Shown in pieces: positions 19,101 through 28,662 of a stretch of DNA of 64,000 nucleotides. Location of the stretch: contig JAYKKM010000351.1 of NCBI GenBank assembly GCA_035772405.1, positions 1,163,501 to 1,227,500 on the forward strand, written 5' to 3'. The notes beneath the pieces are model-generated. The model did not search any database and was not told the DNA's origin. It saw nothing but the letters and a program-made list of their open reading frames with translations. The translations under genes were made by a program, and so were the position numbers. How positions within the stretch are numbered: position 1 is the first letter of the stretch; every line of letters starts with the position of its first letter. This stretch comes from Chrysogorgia sp. JL179-B06. Lineage: Eukaryota; Cnidaria; Anthozoa; Scleralcyonacea; Chrysogorgiidae.

Positions 19101-20215
19101 TCCTGTTTTACCTGTTAGAATAGATGGGAAATTATTATTTCCATTATGTTATAAATGTGCTGTGGATAAATGTAATAAATGTGAACATAATGAAAGCGAG
19201 CGATACTTGACGGGTACTTGGACTAGTGTTGAGATTAATGTTGCTATAGATAAGGGATATAAAATAATTGCTCTTTACGAAATATATCATTTTGAACGCA
19301 AAGAAAAAAATCTTTTCACAATACCTAAATCAATTTTTAAAAATCAAACAAGAATCTTCAGGAATTCCTACGGATTGTTTGAATGCAGATGGAAGTAAAA
19401 ATGATGATAAAATTAAACAGTATTGTAATGATTATTTAAAAAATGAAAATGTTTTTTTAGATAAAGACAAAATAGAGAAAAATCCCGGATTAAGAACTAT
19501 TGCAAAAACATTTTTAAATTCGTTATGGGGAAAATTTGCTCAAAACGAAAATAATACACAAGTGTGTTTTTTAAACGATTATGAAGAATTATTAAATATT
19601 GCCAATGATAAAAGTAAAAAATTAACATCGATGGAATTTATAAACGAAACATTATTACGTTGTACATATGAAAAAATTGATGATGCAACAACCCCTCTAA
19701 AAACGGGAAATGTAATCATTGCGTGTTTTGTTACTGCATATGCACGTTTGAAATTATACGAGTTACTCGTTAAATTAGACGATCGCGTTTTATATTTTGA
19801 TACAGATTCTGTTATTTATATATCTGATGAAAATAATTATACTGATGTTAAAACGGGAAAATATTTAGGAGATTTAACGAATGAATTAAATGAAAACGAA
19901 TGGATAACAAATTTTTGTTCAACGGGTCCAAAATGTTACGCGTATATAACTAATTTAAATCAGGAATGTATTCATGTGAAAGGTTTTACTTTAAAAAATG
20001 AAACAATAAAAGAAAAATTGAATTTTTTATCCTTGACACAATGTGTTAAAAATCAAGATCAGATCATCGAAATTAAATATCACAATAAAATATGTAAAGA
20101 TAAACTTAATCATATTTTTATTGAGGATGAAATAAAAAAATTTTCATTTACATTTAATAAACGTGTTGTTAAAAATAATTTTAATACGATTCCGTTTGGA
20201 TTTTTAGATAACTGA
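16162..20215 (+). CDS. polB: Protein-primed family B DNA polymerase, one frameshift
   Basis: Replicates the linear viral DNA by protein priming. In order: a ~340-residue N-terminal region; a Cys/His-rich zinc-binding region (~17205-17590); exonuclease motifs ExoI (FDFETK, ~17650), ExoII (HNGGRFD, ~17910) and ExoIII (YCCSDVDIL, ~18280); polymerase motif A (DFTSLYP, ~18945); motif B (KTFLNSLWGKF, ~19506); motif C (YFDTDS, ~19793). The reading frame changes at the A-run around 19303-19310: motif A lies in the upstream frame (16162-19398), and B and C lie in the downstream frame (about 19268-20215). One surplus A explains it, and entering the second frame needs +1, so a classical -1 slip site does not apply. 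The total of about 1,350 residues is long for the family. The packaging ATPase starts one base after the stop. Confidence 0.93.
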
Positions 20216-20216
20216 A

Positions 20217-20894
20217 ATGAACAATGTTTCATTACCATTTCAACACCCTTTTATGTTAACGTTATGTGGGCCTAGTCAAAGTGGGAAAACATATTGGATA
20301 TTACAATTATTGAAAAATATTAACATTATGATTACACCAGCAATTGTTAAAATTGTTTATTTATATTCAATTTATCAACCTCTGTACGCTGAAATGGAAA
20401 AAGTTCTTGCGGAAAAAACAGATATTAGTGTTGAATTTATCGATTGTCAAAAGGGTATTCCCCGCATTACCGATATACAAACGAATACCCGTGAAAATAC
20501 GTTAATAATATTAGATGATCTCATGTTAGTTGCAACATCATCAAAGGAAAATCTTGAAAGAATAGATAATATTGCAACTCAAGATGTTCATCATCGTAAT
20601 ATTAGTGTTATTTTTACATGTCAAAATTTAACATATGGTAATGGTAAATTGCGAAATTTACGTGTCAATAGTCAATATTATGTTATGTTTAAAAATTTAA
20701 GCGATTATAATAATATGTATACGATATGTGATAATAAAAAAATTAATAGAAATAGATTTAATAAAGTATTAAGTGAAATTAATGAGAAACCCTATGGTTA
20801 TTTGGTATTTGATAATTGTAGAAAAGGGTATGAAAATTGTAGAATTAGAACCAATGTATTTCCACATGAATCAACGCTAATCTATGATTTGTAA
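20217..20894 (+). CDS. FtsK/HerA-type genome-packaging ATPase
   Basis: An intact 225-residue P-loop ATPase that pumps DNA into the procapsid. Walker A is GPSQSGKT (residues 18-25), Walker B is LIILDD (96-101), and a polar sensor segment FTCQNL follows at about residue 140. Length and motif spacing match the A32/FtsK-HerA ATPases of Polintons and adintoviruses. Its ATG follows the polymerase TGA by one base, the usual neighbour arrangement. No disruption seen. Confidence 0.9.
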   Translation: MNNVSLPFQHPFMLTLCGPSQSGKTYWILQLLKNINIMITPAIVKIVYLYSIYQPLYAEMEKVLAEKTDISVEFIDCQKGIPRITDIQTNTRENTLIILDDLMLVATSSKENLERIDNIATQDVHHRNISVIFTCQNLTYGNGKLRNLRVNSQYYVMFKNLSDYNNMYTICDNKKINRNRFNKVLSEINEKPYGYLVFDNCRKGYENCRIRTNVFPHESTLIYDL

Positions 20895-21016
20895 ATAAAT
20901 GTAAAAAGAAAAAATAAATGTTTGTTAAAAAATAAAATGAGTTGTTGAAATTTTTTTAAAAAGTATATATAGTATGGGGTGTGTATATTGTGTATGCATT
21001 TTTTTTTTTAAAAATC
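20895..21016 (+). promoter_or_regulatory. AT-rich leader with TATA-like element before the core protein gene
   Basis: AAGTATATATAGTATGG at about 20961 lies roughly 55 bp before the ATG at 21017, preceded by AATAAA-type signals (20892-20935) likely to end the polymerase/ATPase transcript. Confidence 0.4.
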
Positions 21017-21310
21017 ATGGCAAGAAGAAGATATAGAAGAAGCAGGAGAATTATCCTTAGAAAAAAGAAACAAAAAGGGGGTAGTGCTCTAGATATTTTT
21101 GGACCTTTGGGATCGTTAGTTGGAAATCAATTGGGAATTGGTATTCGAAAAAGAAAAAGAAAACAAAAAGGGGGGTTGAGTTTTTTTGATTTTATGACGC
21201 CATTGGCACGATCAGTTGAAGGTCTAAGTGGATCGGGTATTCGAAAAAGAAAAAGAAAACATAAAGGGGGGTTTGGTTGGGGTGCTTGGGGTAGGAGGGA
21301 AAAAAAATAA
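21017..21310 (+). CDS. Basic virion core protein with three RKRKxKGG modules
   Basis: 97 residues. It begins MARRRYRRSRR and carries three modules ending in KQKGG, KQKGG and KHKGG, each followed by a Gly- and hydrophobic-rich segment (for example SALDIFGPLGSLVG). This is the layout of adenovirus/Polinton core or minor capsid precursors that bind DNA and are cut after Gly-Gly by the viral protease. The ATG at 21017 was chosen over an upstream non-ATG extension because of the arginine-rich start directly behind it. It is the last plus-strand gene before the convergent capsid block. Confidence 0.7.
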   Translation: MARRRYRRSRRIILRKKKQKGGSALDIFGPLGSLVGNQLGIGIRKRKRKQKGGLSFFDFMTPLARSVEGLSGSGIRKRKRKHKGGFGWGAWGRREKK

Positions 21311-21429
21311 AAACATCTCAACTATATTTTTAACTATATATTTTTAAAAAACATAAGAAAAAGATATGGAAGGAGTGTTACCCTTAGAAAAAATATAAAC
21401 AGTGTAAATAAGTTAATTTTTTTGTTTAA

Positions 21430-22041
21430 TTAAAAATTGGCATTATTAAAACTACAACATGACTGATTGTTATTACTCTTACAATTTTTTTTACATTTTT
21501 TATTATATATTCCCACGAGTACACGACCTAAAATTGTTTCTATTTTTTTTTTTAATTTAATATCGTTTTTTAGTTTAATACGTTCATTTTTAAATATTTT
21601 TTGTTTATTATTATTTTCGAATTCATTACGACATTGATTGTATAAATATAATAAACTCCAATTTCCACACACGGCTGTATTTTTGGATTGTAATTGTTTA
21701 CTTTGAATATATTGAAATGTTAGTCCTTTTTTTACACTATAATCATACCAATATTCACGTTTATAAAACGAGACATCTTTTGCAAAACTATCAAAAAAAT
21801 TCATATGTTTTTCTTTATCCACCCATATAGCAATCCAATGTTGACCGTTTTGATCTGCTTCATCCGTATTCCAAATCCAACACGAGGGATAATAAATTTT
21901 TTTAGGAAAAATATTTGCAGGAAATGTACCCAAATAATATTTATTTAAAAACTTATTTATTTTTGAAATTTTATTAATCTCGTTCGTAAATAAAAATTGG
22001 GTTAAAAAACAATGTAAATTCATTGATTTTTTCGTCGCCAT
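21430..22041 (-). CDS. Adenain-like cysteine protease
   Basis: An intact 203-residue protease expected to mature capsid and core precursors. The catalytic elements occur in family order: His68-Trp69 (GQHWIAIW), Asp84 (FFDSF), Gln118 (the oxyanion Gln, QLQS) and Cys125 (AVCGNWSLLYLY). This is the Ulp1/adenain fold arrangement of Polintons and adenoviruses. The C-terminus is Lys/Cys-rich (KKCKKNCK), which could bind DNA or a cofactor peptide. The start overlaps the end of the upstream gene by 22 bp. Confidence 0.9.
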   Translation of the reverse strand: MATKKSMNLHCFLTQFLFTNEINKISKINKFLNKYYLGTFPANIFPKKIYYPSCWIWNTDEADQNGQHWIAIWVDKEKHMNFFDSFAKDVSFYKREYWYDYSVKKGLTFQYIQSKQLQSKNTAVCGNWSLLYLYNQCRNEFENNNKQKIFKNERIKLKNDIKLKKKIETILGRVLVGIYNKKCKKNCKSNNNQSCCSFNNANF

Positions 22042-22703
22042 TTTCTTTGTGTTGAATAGGGTGGTGTTGAAGGTGTAGGAATGTGTGTGGTGAGTGATGT
22101 AGATGGTTCTTCGTGACTCGCAAGACCCGAAGGGGTTTTTCCCAAATTTATATAACGTTGTCGTAATTTTATATTTCGTATATAATAGGCAGGCATATGT
22201 AATTTTTTCAATTCTTTTAAAGCAACCGTCTGCTTTTGTTGCGTAAGATTGAACATGTTTTGTTTGCTGACATTATGCGTTAAATCGTATAATAAATCAT
22301 GATGGTTTATGGCAACACCGTTTAGTTTTATTATATCTGTCCCCCCAATTTTAATTTTTTTCCTTTCGAGAAATTCTTTTATTTGTTGCCCACTTGTCAC
22401 AGTCGGTGTTTTCCTTACTCCGGGTGATTCATCATTGGTCACCTCATTTTCAAGTTCATTACTTTTTCTTTTCATATTTTGTTGTCTTTTTAAAAAACTA
22501 ACCATACTCTCTGCGACACGTTGATCATTATTAACTTTTTTCATTTCTTCTTTCATTTTATTTTTACTTTCAATAAGTTCGAAATTATTTTTGTTGTTAA
22601 TTCCCTGCAATAATTTTTCGTTTTCATGATCAGTTTTGATTAAATCTAAAATTTCATTTAATTTACTCGGATTAATTAATTGCATTTTATTTACTTCGGT
22701 CAT
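22020..22703 (-). CDS. Probable structural or scaffold protein, unknown family
   Basis: An intact 227-residue frame between the acidic gene and the protease, overlapping both. The N-terminal half is helical and charged. The middle holds an IKIGG segment, a possible Gly-Gly cleavage site though it lacks the M/I/L at P4. The C-terminal tail is Ser/Thr/Pro-rich, ending in Arg/Lys. By position in the late block it is probably a virion or assembly protein. Confidence 0.55.
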   Translation of the reverse strand: MTEVNKMQLINPSKLNEILDLIKTDHENEKLLQGINNKNNFELIESKNKMKEEMKKVNNDQRVAESMVSFLKRQQNMKRKSNELENEVTNDESPGVRKTPTVTSGQQIKEFLERKKIKIGGTDIIKLNGVAINHHDLLYDLTHNVSKQNMFNLTQQKQTVALKELKKLHMPAYYIRNIKLRQRYINLGKTPSGLASHEEPSTSLTTHIPTPSTPPYSTQRKWRRKNQ

Positions 22704-23244
22704 TTTTTTTTATTTGTTGGTTAAGTAATTTGTATGCTTTTTGATATATGTTGATTATACGAAAATCCTCAGATAATAATATTTTTAAATCTTTTTCTTT
22801 TATTTTGTTCTTTGAAAACTTATTCAAAATATATTTATTATCACTGGAAAGTTGGATCGAAATTTTTTTATTTAAAATATTTTTAGCAATGTATTGTAAT
22901 TTATTAATTAATTGAGAATCTAACAACGTATTTTTTTTATCAATATCTGCTTTAAGATATTTTTTTAACGATGGTAAAAAATCCTTTTTTTTTTTTTCAA
23001 AAGCTTTTTTCTTTATTTTATTTAATTGAACTAATGTTTCTAAAAATTTTAAATCATCTTCGCAACTTGATGAAGAAGAAGTAACGGAACTTTCACTATC
23101 CATTTCATCACTAACATCATCGCTAACAACATCGCTATCATTTTCACTATCATCCTCCTCTTCATCATCATCTCTTGAGTTATCATTTTTTTCGTCTTTT
23201 TTTTCCTCTTCTTTATTTAATTCATCATTTTTTTCTTCATTCAT
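22687..23244 (-). CDS. Acidic/helical structural-block protein
   Basis: 185 residues: an N-terminal half almost entirely Asp/Glu/Ser/Lys (disordered, acidic), then a helical Lys-rich C-terminal half. No family recognised. Adjacent frames overlap by 17 bp downstream. Acidic proteins next to capsid genes often serve as scaffolds or bind core proteins; that is inference only. Confidence 0.55.
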   Translation of the reverse strand: MNEEKNDELNKEEEKKDEKNDNSRDDDEEEDDSENDSDVVSDDVSDEMDSESSVTSSSSSCEDDLKFLETLVQLNKIKKKAFEKKKKDFLPSLKKYLKADIDKKNTLLDSQLINKLQYIAKNILNKKISIQLSSDNKYILNKFSKNKIKEKDLKILLSEDFRIINIYQKAYKLLNQQIKKNDRSK

Positions 23245-23250
23245 TTTTTT

Positions 23251-23382
23251 TTATGCGTAAACTGAAAACGGTGGAAATACAAGAATATGTTCACGATTTA
23301 GGGGTATTTTGTTAATAACTGGTTTTTTTATTTTTGGTTTTTTTATTCTATTCTTTGTTGTAATGGGTTTTGTGTTCTTCAT
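23251..23382 (-). CDS. 43-residue basic peptide gene
   Basis: A short frame starting MKNTKPITTKN, rich in Lys and Ile with repeated KKPKIKKP, ending PPFSVYA. It fits exactly in the gap between the capsid gene and the acidic gene, in the same orientation, 7 bp before the next start. The compact fit argues it is real; function unknown. Confidence 0.45.
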   Translation of the reverse strand: MKNTKPITTKNRIKKPKIKKPVINKIPLNREHILVFPPFSVYA

Positions 23383-23415
23383 TTTTTTTGTACATCCCCT
23401 TACAAATGTTGATAA

Positions 23416-24748
23416 TTAAATGCTGTGTAATAATCTTGCAGGGGTATTTAATCCCACTCTAATTTCATTTCGAAATTCACCAACAAATATTAACGCCCCT
23501 TGAACTGTATTTTGAGAAAAATGAAAATCCACATTAACATTTCCCGACGGTCTTATGGGTAATACTGCAAGATGAGAGTCTCTATTATCTGTTAAATCAA
23601 ATGCTAATATAGAATACCCGTTTATAAAGTCATTATAAGTTATTGGCATTTCTGAATAGTTGCGATTTAATACCGCGCGTAATTTTGAGTAAGCTTCAGC
23701 ATGATTTTCAATTCTCCCGACAACAGCGTTATTTACGGAAACTTCAACATTATCATAATTAGGCCAGTTAAATTCAAAAATATTATGAGTATATGATCCG
23801 TTCCAATTTGCTAATGGAGAAAATACAATATATAAACGTGTAGGAACGCTACCATTAAACACATCGATTACTTGATGTGAATTTCGTCCTGCAGCTACTG
23901 ATTCAGTAATACAACGATAATTGGTTGTATAATATAATGTTTCTTTATTATTGGTCACCATCCCTATATTAAGAGCATTTGATAATTGTTTTTTTTGGTT
24001 TAAATACAGGAATTTTTATTTTAAAATCGTCTAGGGTAATTATAGTAGCAGCAACGGGCATATCAGCATGATCGGCACCCATCATTACAATTGTATTTAA
24101 TGCCCGCGTTAAACGTAATTCAACTTTATACGCTGTAGGAATATATATTTCAGTACCCCCTTCGCTAAATAATGAACAATCAATCTCATCTATCAAATTC
24201 TGCGATTGATTTTGAAATGCAATTGTTTTTTGTCTCCCTCCTGCATTTACGACATTAGTTCCATTAGTGAAACCCACGATATCGCTCATATGTTCGGCTG
24301 TATCTAAATATGCTAAATTAAGCTCTTTAGAATCTTTATATCCCGACGGTATTTGACGCGTTATAAATTCTATTCATGATGCAAAATGTGCAAAATTATC
24401 TGATGGTGTAATTAAATTTTCATTTATTTTTAATTCTTTTGTTTTCCACATTGTGCGAAGGGGTAATGTAATCATCGCAAACCCCGATGCTGCAGGTGCT
24501 ATAAGTCCAGCAGCATTTCTAATCGATACTCTAGCCATTATTTTAGCATCGCTTGTTTTCATTAATCCCACGGCGTTCCCATGTCTTGTAAACGTGTATA
24601 CTGACGATTGATTATCTACGGGCGTTGCGATAATTTCCGTTTCACGACATTCCGTAAACGTATCATTATAGGGTGATGAAGTAAAAAATTGTAAAGGCTC
24701 GCTAAATAATATGTCATTTTTTTCCACATCTTCAATTTTTTTACTCAT
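23416..24748 (-). pseudogene. Major capsid protein (double jelly-roll), disrupted
   Basis: Capsid shell protein. The chosen start is MSKKIEDVEKND at 24748, not the longer upstream extension. Three open pieces line up: 24374-24748, its in-frame continuation past a TGA (24374-24376) through 23969, and 23416 to about 23990 in another frame after a run of eight A (one base too many). The C-terminal piece has the family's late jelly-roll signature: LAVLPIRPSGNVNVDF, then GALIFVGEFRNEIRV. The expected product is ~444 residues, normal for Polinton/adintovirus capsid proteins. The nonsense codon is not at a homopolymer, so it is unlikely to be a simple indel error. Confidence 0.8.
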
Positions 24749-24758
24749 TTTATTTTTT

Positions 24759-24920
24759 TTAAACGTTAATTTTAAGAATATTTGAAAGTGTTCCCAACAC
24801 TTGAGGAAGTAACATACCCATTGCCAATGCTCCACCAAACCCTCCTTTTTGTATTTTTCTTCTACGTTTTCTTATTCCTCTTTTGTTTTTTCTTTTTTTG
24901 ATATATTTTTTACGCGTCAT
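24759..24920 (-). CDS. Small basic/hydrophobic minor capsid peptide (pVI/pX-like)
   Basis: A 53-residue frame, ending 11 bp before the capsid start. It has a Lys/Arg-rich N-terminal half ending IQKGG, then a hydrophobic glycine-rich helix (FGGALAMGMLLPQVLG). A basic segment plus Gly-Gly plus amphipathic helix is the layout of adenovirus-type membrane-active or core peptides released by the protease. The IQKGG element is shared with the peptide at 33792-33941. Confidence 0.6.
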   Translation of the reverse strand: MTRKKYIKKRKNKRGIRKRRRKIQKGGFGGALAMGMLLPQVLGTLSNILKINV

Positions 24921-25039
24921 TTATTTTATTTTTAAAAAACAACAATAACCACAACAACAATAAAAATAATAATAATATACACAACATTATGATTTTTTTA
25001 TATAACTTTTTTTTATTTATACTTTTTTTTTTACACAAT

Positions 25040-25300
25040 CTATCTATTTTGTAAAAAACGTATTACATTTGGATCTATTTTTTTTCTCTTTTTTTTATTA
25101 TCACTTGTATAATAAGTATCTAAATTTAAATTTGAGGGTAATCCCACACCCTCATTTAATAAAATTTCTTTCTTAGTTGGATTTTCTTTATTTTTTCTTT
25201 TCACAACAAAATATGATGAGGAATAATTTTTTCCACGATTTCTACCGTTTAACAATTCAGTGTAATCTTCTACGGATAGTTCATTTATTTTTTCAGTCAT
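25040..25300 (-). CDS. Unknown late-block protein, 86 residues
   Basis: Starts MTEKINELSVED at 25300, overlapping the end of the upstream gene by 8 bp. It is charged, Lys/Asn-rich, with a central GRNRGKNYSSSYFVV stretch and a C-terminal KKKRKKIDP segment. No family recognised. The overlap and orientation put it in the morphogenesis unit. Confidence 0.5.
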   Translation of the reverse strand: MTEKINELSVEDYTELLNGRNRGKNYSSSYFVVKRKNKENPTKKEILLNEGVGLPSNLNLDTYYTSDNKKKRKKIDPNVIRFLQNR

Positions 25301-25781
25301 TATTTTTTTCTTCAAATAAATTTATATATATCTTAATTTCTTCACCTTTTAACGGTACGTTATTCTCATAGTTAATAAAGAACTGTAGTGATTGTTTAGC
25401 CTCTTTATCACTCATAAATAAAAAATAGGGGAATTTTTTTTTTTCATCATTTAATGATGTATAAGGATTTTTTTCGTCAATATAAAATAATTCTTTTATA
25501 GTATATATAAAACGTTGTGTTGCATTGGAAATAATAGTAGATGAAGAAACTGAAATTGTTCCATTATTTATTTTTTTTGATTGTGTTATTGCACTGAAAT
25601 CCATTTTGTTTGCACACGTAATTCGAAATGAATTTTTGATATTTTTATATTCAATCGAATTTAAATTCCATAAAAAATTTTTCCCACTATTTACTAACAC
25701 GTAAAGAGAAAAAGGATAAAATATTTTATATTCTTTAATTATCATTTCCCCATTTTTTTCTTCAAGAACAATCAAAAGCAT
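25293..25781 (-). CDS. Unknown late-block protein, ~162 residues
   Basis: The ATG at 25781 overlaps the stop of the minor capsid gene (TAATG). The protein begins with a hydrophobic stretch (MLLIVLEEKNGE) followed by a mixed alpha/beta sequence with a Ser-rich centre (ISVSSSTIIS). No family recognised. The tight overlaps on both sides suggest coupled translation in one late transcript. Confidence 0.5.
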   Translation of the reverse strand: MLLIVLEEKNGEMIIKEYKIFYPFSLYVLVNSGKNFLWNLNSIEYKNIKNSFRITCANKMDFSAITQSKKINNGTISVSSSTIISNATQRFIYTIKELFYIDEKNPYTSLNDEKKKFPYFLFMSDKEAKQSLQFFINYENNVPLKGEEIKIYINLFEEKNND

Positions 25782-26739
25782 TATGTTGAATGTATTAAAC
25801 AATCAATACTAAGCGTTCCCGAATCAAAAGGAACTAATTTTCCTGTAGTATCTTTAACTTCAATATGAATTTCTCTTATAATGTCTTTTTTTAATTTTCT
25901 CAATGATTTTGGGGGACTATAATAAACTAATTGTCCATCCCCCCCACCACCTTGTCGATGCCATTGAATGGGTACTGTTGTTAACAATTCGGAACAACTA
26001 TCACCAACTAACCCCAGTTCTATTTCATCACAATATATAAACATTTTATTTAATCCGTCGGATACGTCAGGTAAGTAATCAAAATGTTTAGAAAAAAGGG
26101 TTCGAGGTGTAGGATTATCTTTTTTTATTTCAAACAAGAGAGGTACGATTTCAAGACCTTTTTCATTTTTTAAACCTAGCATAAAAGCTAATTTTTTTGA
26201 AAATAATATATTAATCTTTTGATTAAAAGAAGCATATTGAATACCCTTTTTTCTACCGTAGTCTTGTTAGATAATCGAAATTCATTTACCTGTAACCCAT
26301 CGACTGCTTTACTCGCATTTTCATATACCCAATACTCAATCTCAACATTAACATTAATAATTACTTTCCCATTTGATCCGATGGTACAAAATATTTCAAA
26401 TCCTTCTAAGATATTATTTAAAAATATAATTAATGAAGACAAATCATAAATTCCGTCGGGTATAATAAATTTATCCGATGTAAAAACGAACTCACTGTTT
26501 GCGTATACCGAATTATTATTTTCTTCGGGTATAAAATTCTTATAGGTTATGATAAATGAAAAAAAACATTCATCACCTACAATATTTTTAGTTGTTTGAG
26601 GATAACAAACTTGTAAAACTTCTAAAAAACATTCATTGTTCAAAGCATCAATGGGTTGTGCAATTTTCATTTCAAAATCATTAATCAAATTCTTTTGAAG
26701 TCCTCTTGATATTGAATTACTAGCAATGTGTAAATTCAT
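25781..26739 (-). pseudogene. Minor capsid (penton-like) protein, one frameshift
   Basis: Two frames represent one gene. The N-terminal frame (26188-26739) has the family pattern of a polar Leu/Ile-rich opening, FEMKIAQPID, EVLQVCYPQT, then IPDGIYDLSSLIIFLNN. The C-terminal frame (25781-26182, open from about 26250) has MFIYCDEIELGLVGDS and KDTTGKLVPFDSGTLSIDCLI. Both halves match the conserved Polinton-associated single jelly-roll/minor capsid protein found next to integrase or capsid genes. The shift lies between about 26220 and 26270, probably at the GAAAAAAGGG tract. The start overlaps the integrase stop (ATGA). Confidence 0.7.
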
Positions 26740-27650
26740 TTTTTTTTTAAAACTTGTAATTCAGCACGATAAAAAATTCCTTTAATTTCTTCACGTTGTT
26801 CGTCTTCTAATTGATATGTAACGGGATCAGTGATAAATACTTTTTTAATAAAAAATATCTCATTTGTCCATCGTCGAAGACTGCTTTTTTCAAAAATATT
26901 ATTTTTTACTCTCGCAATACGTACACGCGTACCTTCTCGTATCAGATCTTGAGTGGGAATAGGATAATTTAAATGATCACGTACCATTTTATTTTTTACT
27001 TTACGTATTTTTCCTTTTTTTTCTTCGCGATAAATTTCAAAAGGTGTTGCACCAGCTAATGCTTTATGTGGGGAATTATTATAACGCTTAACAATAAGGG
27101 GTAAATACTGAATATAGTCAAATTCTCCAGTCATTGTTAAAACACGACGAACCATTGTTTTTAAAGTTCCAATTACACGTTCCACATGGGATGCTTTTAT
27201 TTCTCTATTATACGTATGAAATACTTCAAAATTATATTTTTTACTTAATTTCGTACGTATATCTTGAAATTCTGTTCCTTCATCACTTTGAATTTTAAGA
27301 GGAGCTATTCCTTCTTCAATAAGAATACTTTCAAATTTATTTTTAACATTATTAGACGTTTTCTTTTTTATTAATTTCACCCAACAAAATCTTGAAAAAA
27401 TATCAATACACACCAACCAATAACGATATTGATTATTATATCGGGCTAAATCTTTATTTTCAGCTAAATCAATTTCCCATTGTTCATTATTTTTATTAAC
27501 AGCATATTTCAATCGTCTATATTTTTTTTTACTACTACTATGTAATCTATAATTAGAATAATCCTCATCAGTTAATGTCTCTCCTTTTAATAATCTTGAA
27601 GCTTTTTCAATAAAGTCAGCAGAAAATTTAGTTTTTTTCTTTTTACTCAT
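26736..27650 (-). CDS. int: Retroviral-type (rve) integrase
   Basis: An intact 304-residue integrase that inserts the viral DNA, producing the 6-bp duplication seen at the ends. The catalytic triad is visible: Asp61 (WEIDLAE), Asp123 (QSDEGTEF) and Glu157 (SHVERVIGTL). The C-terminal part (~235-300) resembles the chromodomain-like tail of Polinton integrases: RRWTNEIFFIKKV, then GIFYRAELQVL. No clear N-terminal HHCC zinc finger is seen. The minor capsid gene begins within its stop codon. Confidence 0.93.
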   Translation of the reverse strand: MSKKKKTKFSADFIEKASRLLKGETLTDEDYSNYRLHSSSKKKYRRLKYAVNKNNEQWEIDLAENKDLARYNNQYRYWLVCIDIFSRFCWVKLIKKKTSNNVKNKFESILIEEGIAPLKIQSDEGTEFQDIRTKLSKKYNFEVFHTYNREIKASHVERVIGTLKTMVRRVLTMTGEFDYIQYLPLIVKRYNNSPHKALAGATPFEIYREEKKGKIRKVKNKMVRDHLNYPIPTQDLIREGTRVRIARVKNNIFEKSSLRRWTNEIFFIKKVFITDPVTYQLEDEQREEIKGIFYRAELQVLKKK

Positions 27651-27652
27651 TT

Positions 27653-28549
27653 CTATAATAAAGAAATAAAATTAATATAATATTCTTCAAGTTCATCAAC
27701 GAGTTCTTTGTCGCGTAATATCCCCATAAAATCAACTTCTATATTTTTACAGGCTAACTCTTTATTTATAGTATCACCGTACAAACATAATGTATCTTGT
27801 ATATTTTTACAACATCTAAAACGATAATAAAAAATTTCTGAAATTACTGATGGACTTAAACGGTGACAAACCTCATCATCATCATCACTTTCTACTTTTA
27901 TTTTCTTAATCTTTTCGTTGTCGTCGTCATCGTCGACATCGTCGTCAAAATTGAGTGTGGGTTTCTTTTTCTTCAATACTCGTTTTTTGACTAGGGTAGG
28001 TTGGGATTTATGACCTGTTGCATGATTATACTTTCTTAGGGCAATAATATATTCATCCAAGGAATCTTTCTTTTTTATATGAAAACTACCCCAATCATCA
28101 GACCATACGATTTCACTTGGCGTTGCGTTGTTGTTGTTGCTGCTGGTTGTCGGTGTTGGATCATCGTCAAATTCCATTGCATCGGCTAATTCGTTATCTT
28201 GATGTTGATAACAAATTTCCAAACCACCCCACGCATCTGTACGAACAACCAAACGGCATGTTTGCGTTTTCCAATTTTCAAATCTTACCACTTCAAAAAA
28301 TATCTGCGTCGATTTCTCTTGAATGCTAATCTTATTAAGAACATTCAACAATGGGGGAATATGCTCATTTTTCACTTCAACAGCGCTATTGTATGTGTAC
28401 TTGTCACATATTTTATTTGTCGGATATGCTTTGGCGAGAATAGCATTACCGTTGATTTTTTTTTGTGCAATTATTTTTGCAGACAAATCTGTATACGATT
28501 GCATTTTATAAAAATGATCATATTGTTGTCGTGCGTAAAGTTCCACCAT
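27653..28549 (-). CDS. Unknown protein with Asp-rich linker
   Basis: An intact 298-residue frame, 2 bp upstream of the integrase, preceded by a TATA motif (GGTATAAAATAACC at ~28591-28604 on the minus strand). It comprises an N-terminal globular region of ~130 residues, a Ser/Asn/Thr-rich linker, a Lys-rich segment, a run of Asp (~205-215), and a C-terminal helical segment with adjacent Cys (FRCCKNIQDTLCLYG). No family recognised. It heads the minus-strand late unit. Confidence 0.6.
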   Translation of the reverse strand: MVELYARQQYDHFYKMQSYTDLSAKIIAQKKINGNAILAKAYPTNKICDKYTYNSAVEVKNEHIPPLLNVLNKISIQEKSTQIFFEVVRFENWKTQTCRLVVRTDAWGGLEICYQHQDNELADAMEFDDDPTPTTSSNNNNATPSEIVWSDDWGSFHIKKKDSLDEYIIALRKYNHATGHKSQPTLVKKRVLKKKKPTLNFDDDVDDDDDNEKIKKIKVESDDDDEVCHRLSPSVISEIFYYRFRCCKNIQDTLCLYGDTINKELACKNIEVDFMGILRDKELVDELEEYYINFISLL

Positions 28550-28662
28550 CTTTGAATCCGAGTGAAGGGTAAATGATGAATCACTGTAGGGACAGTGGTT
28601 ATTTTATACCCTCTGCACAATTTAAAAAAAAATTGTATTCCATCACAATGAAAAAAATTTTA

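Noticed and set aside
19300..19312. Programmed -1 ribosomal frameshift in the polymerase gene
   Set aside because: The A-run looks slippery, but the downstream frame is +1 relative to the upstream one, so a canonical -1 slip would not join them; an extra A is simpler.
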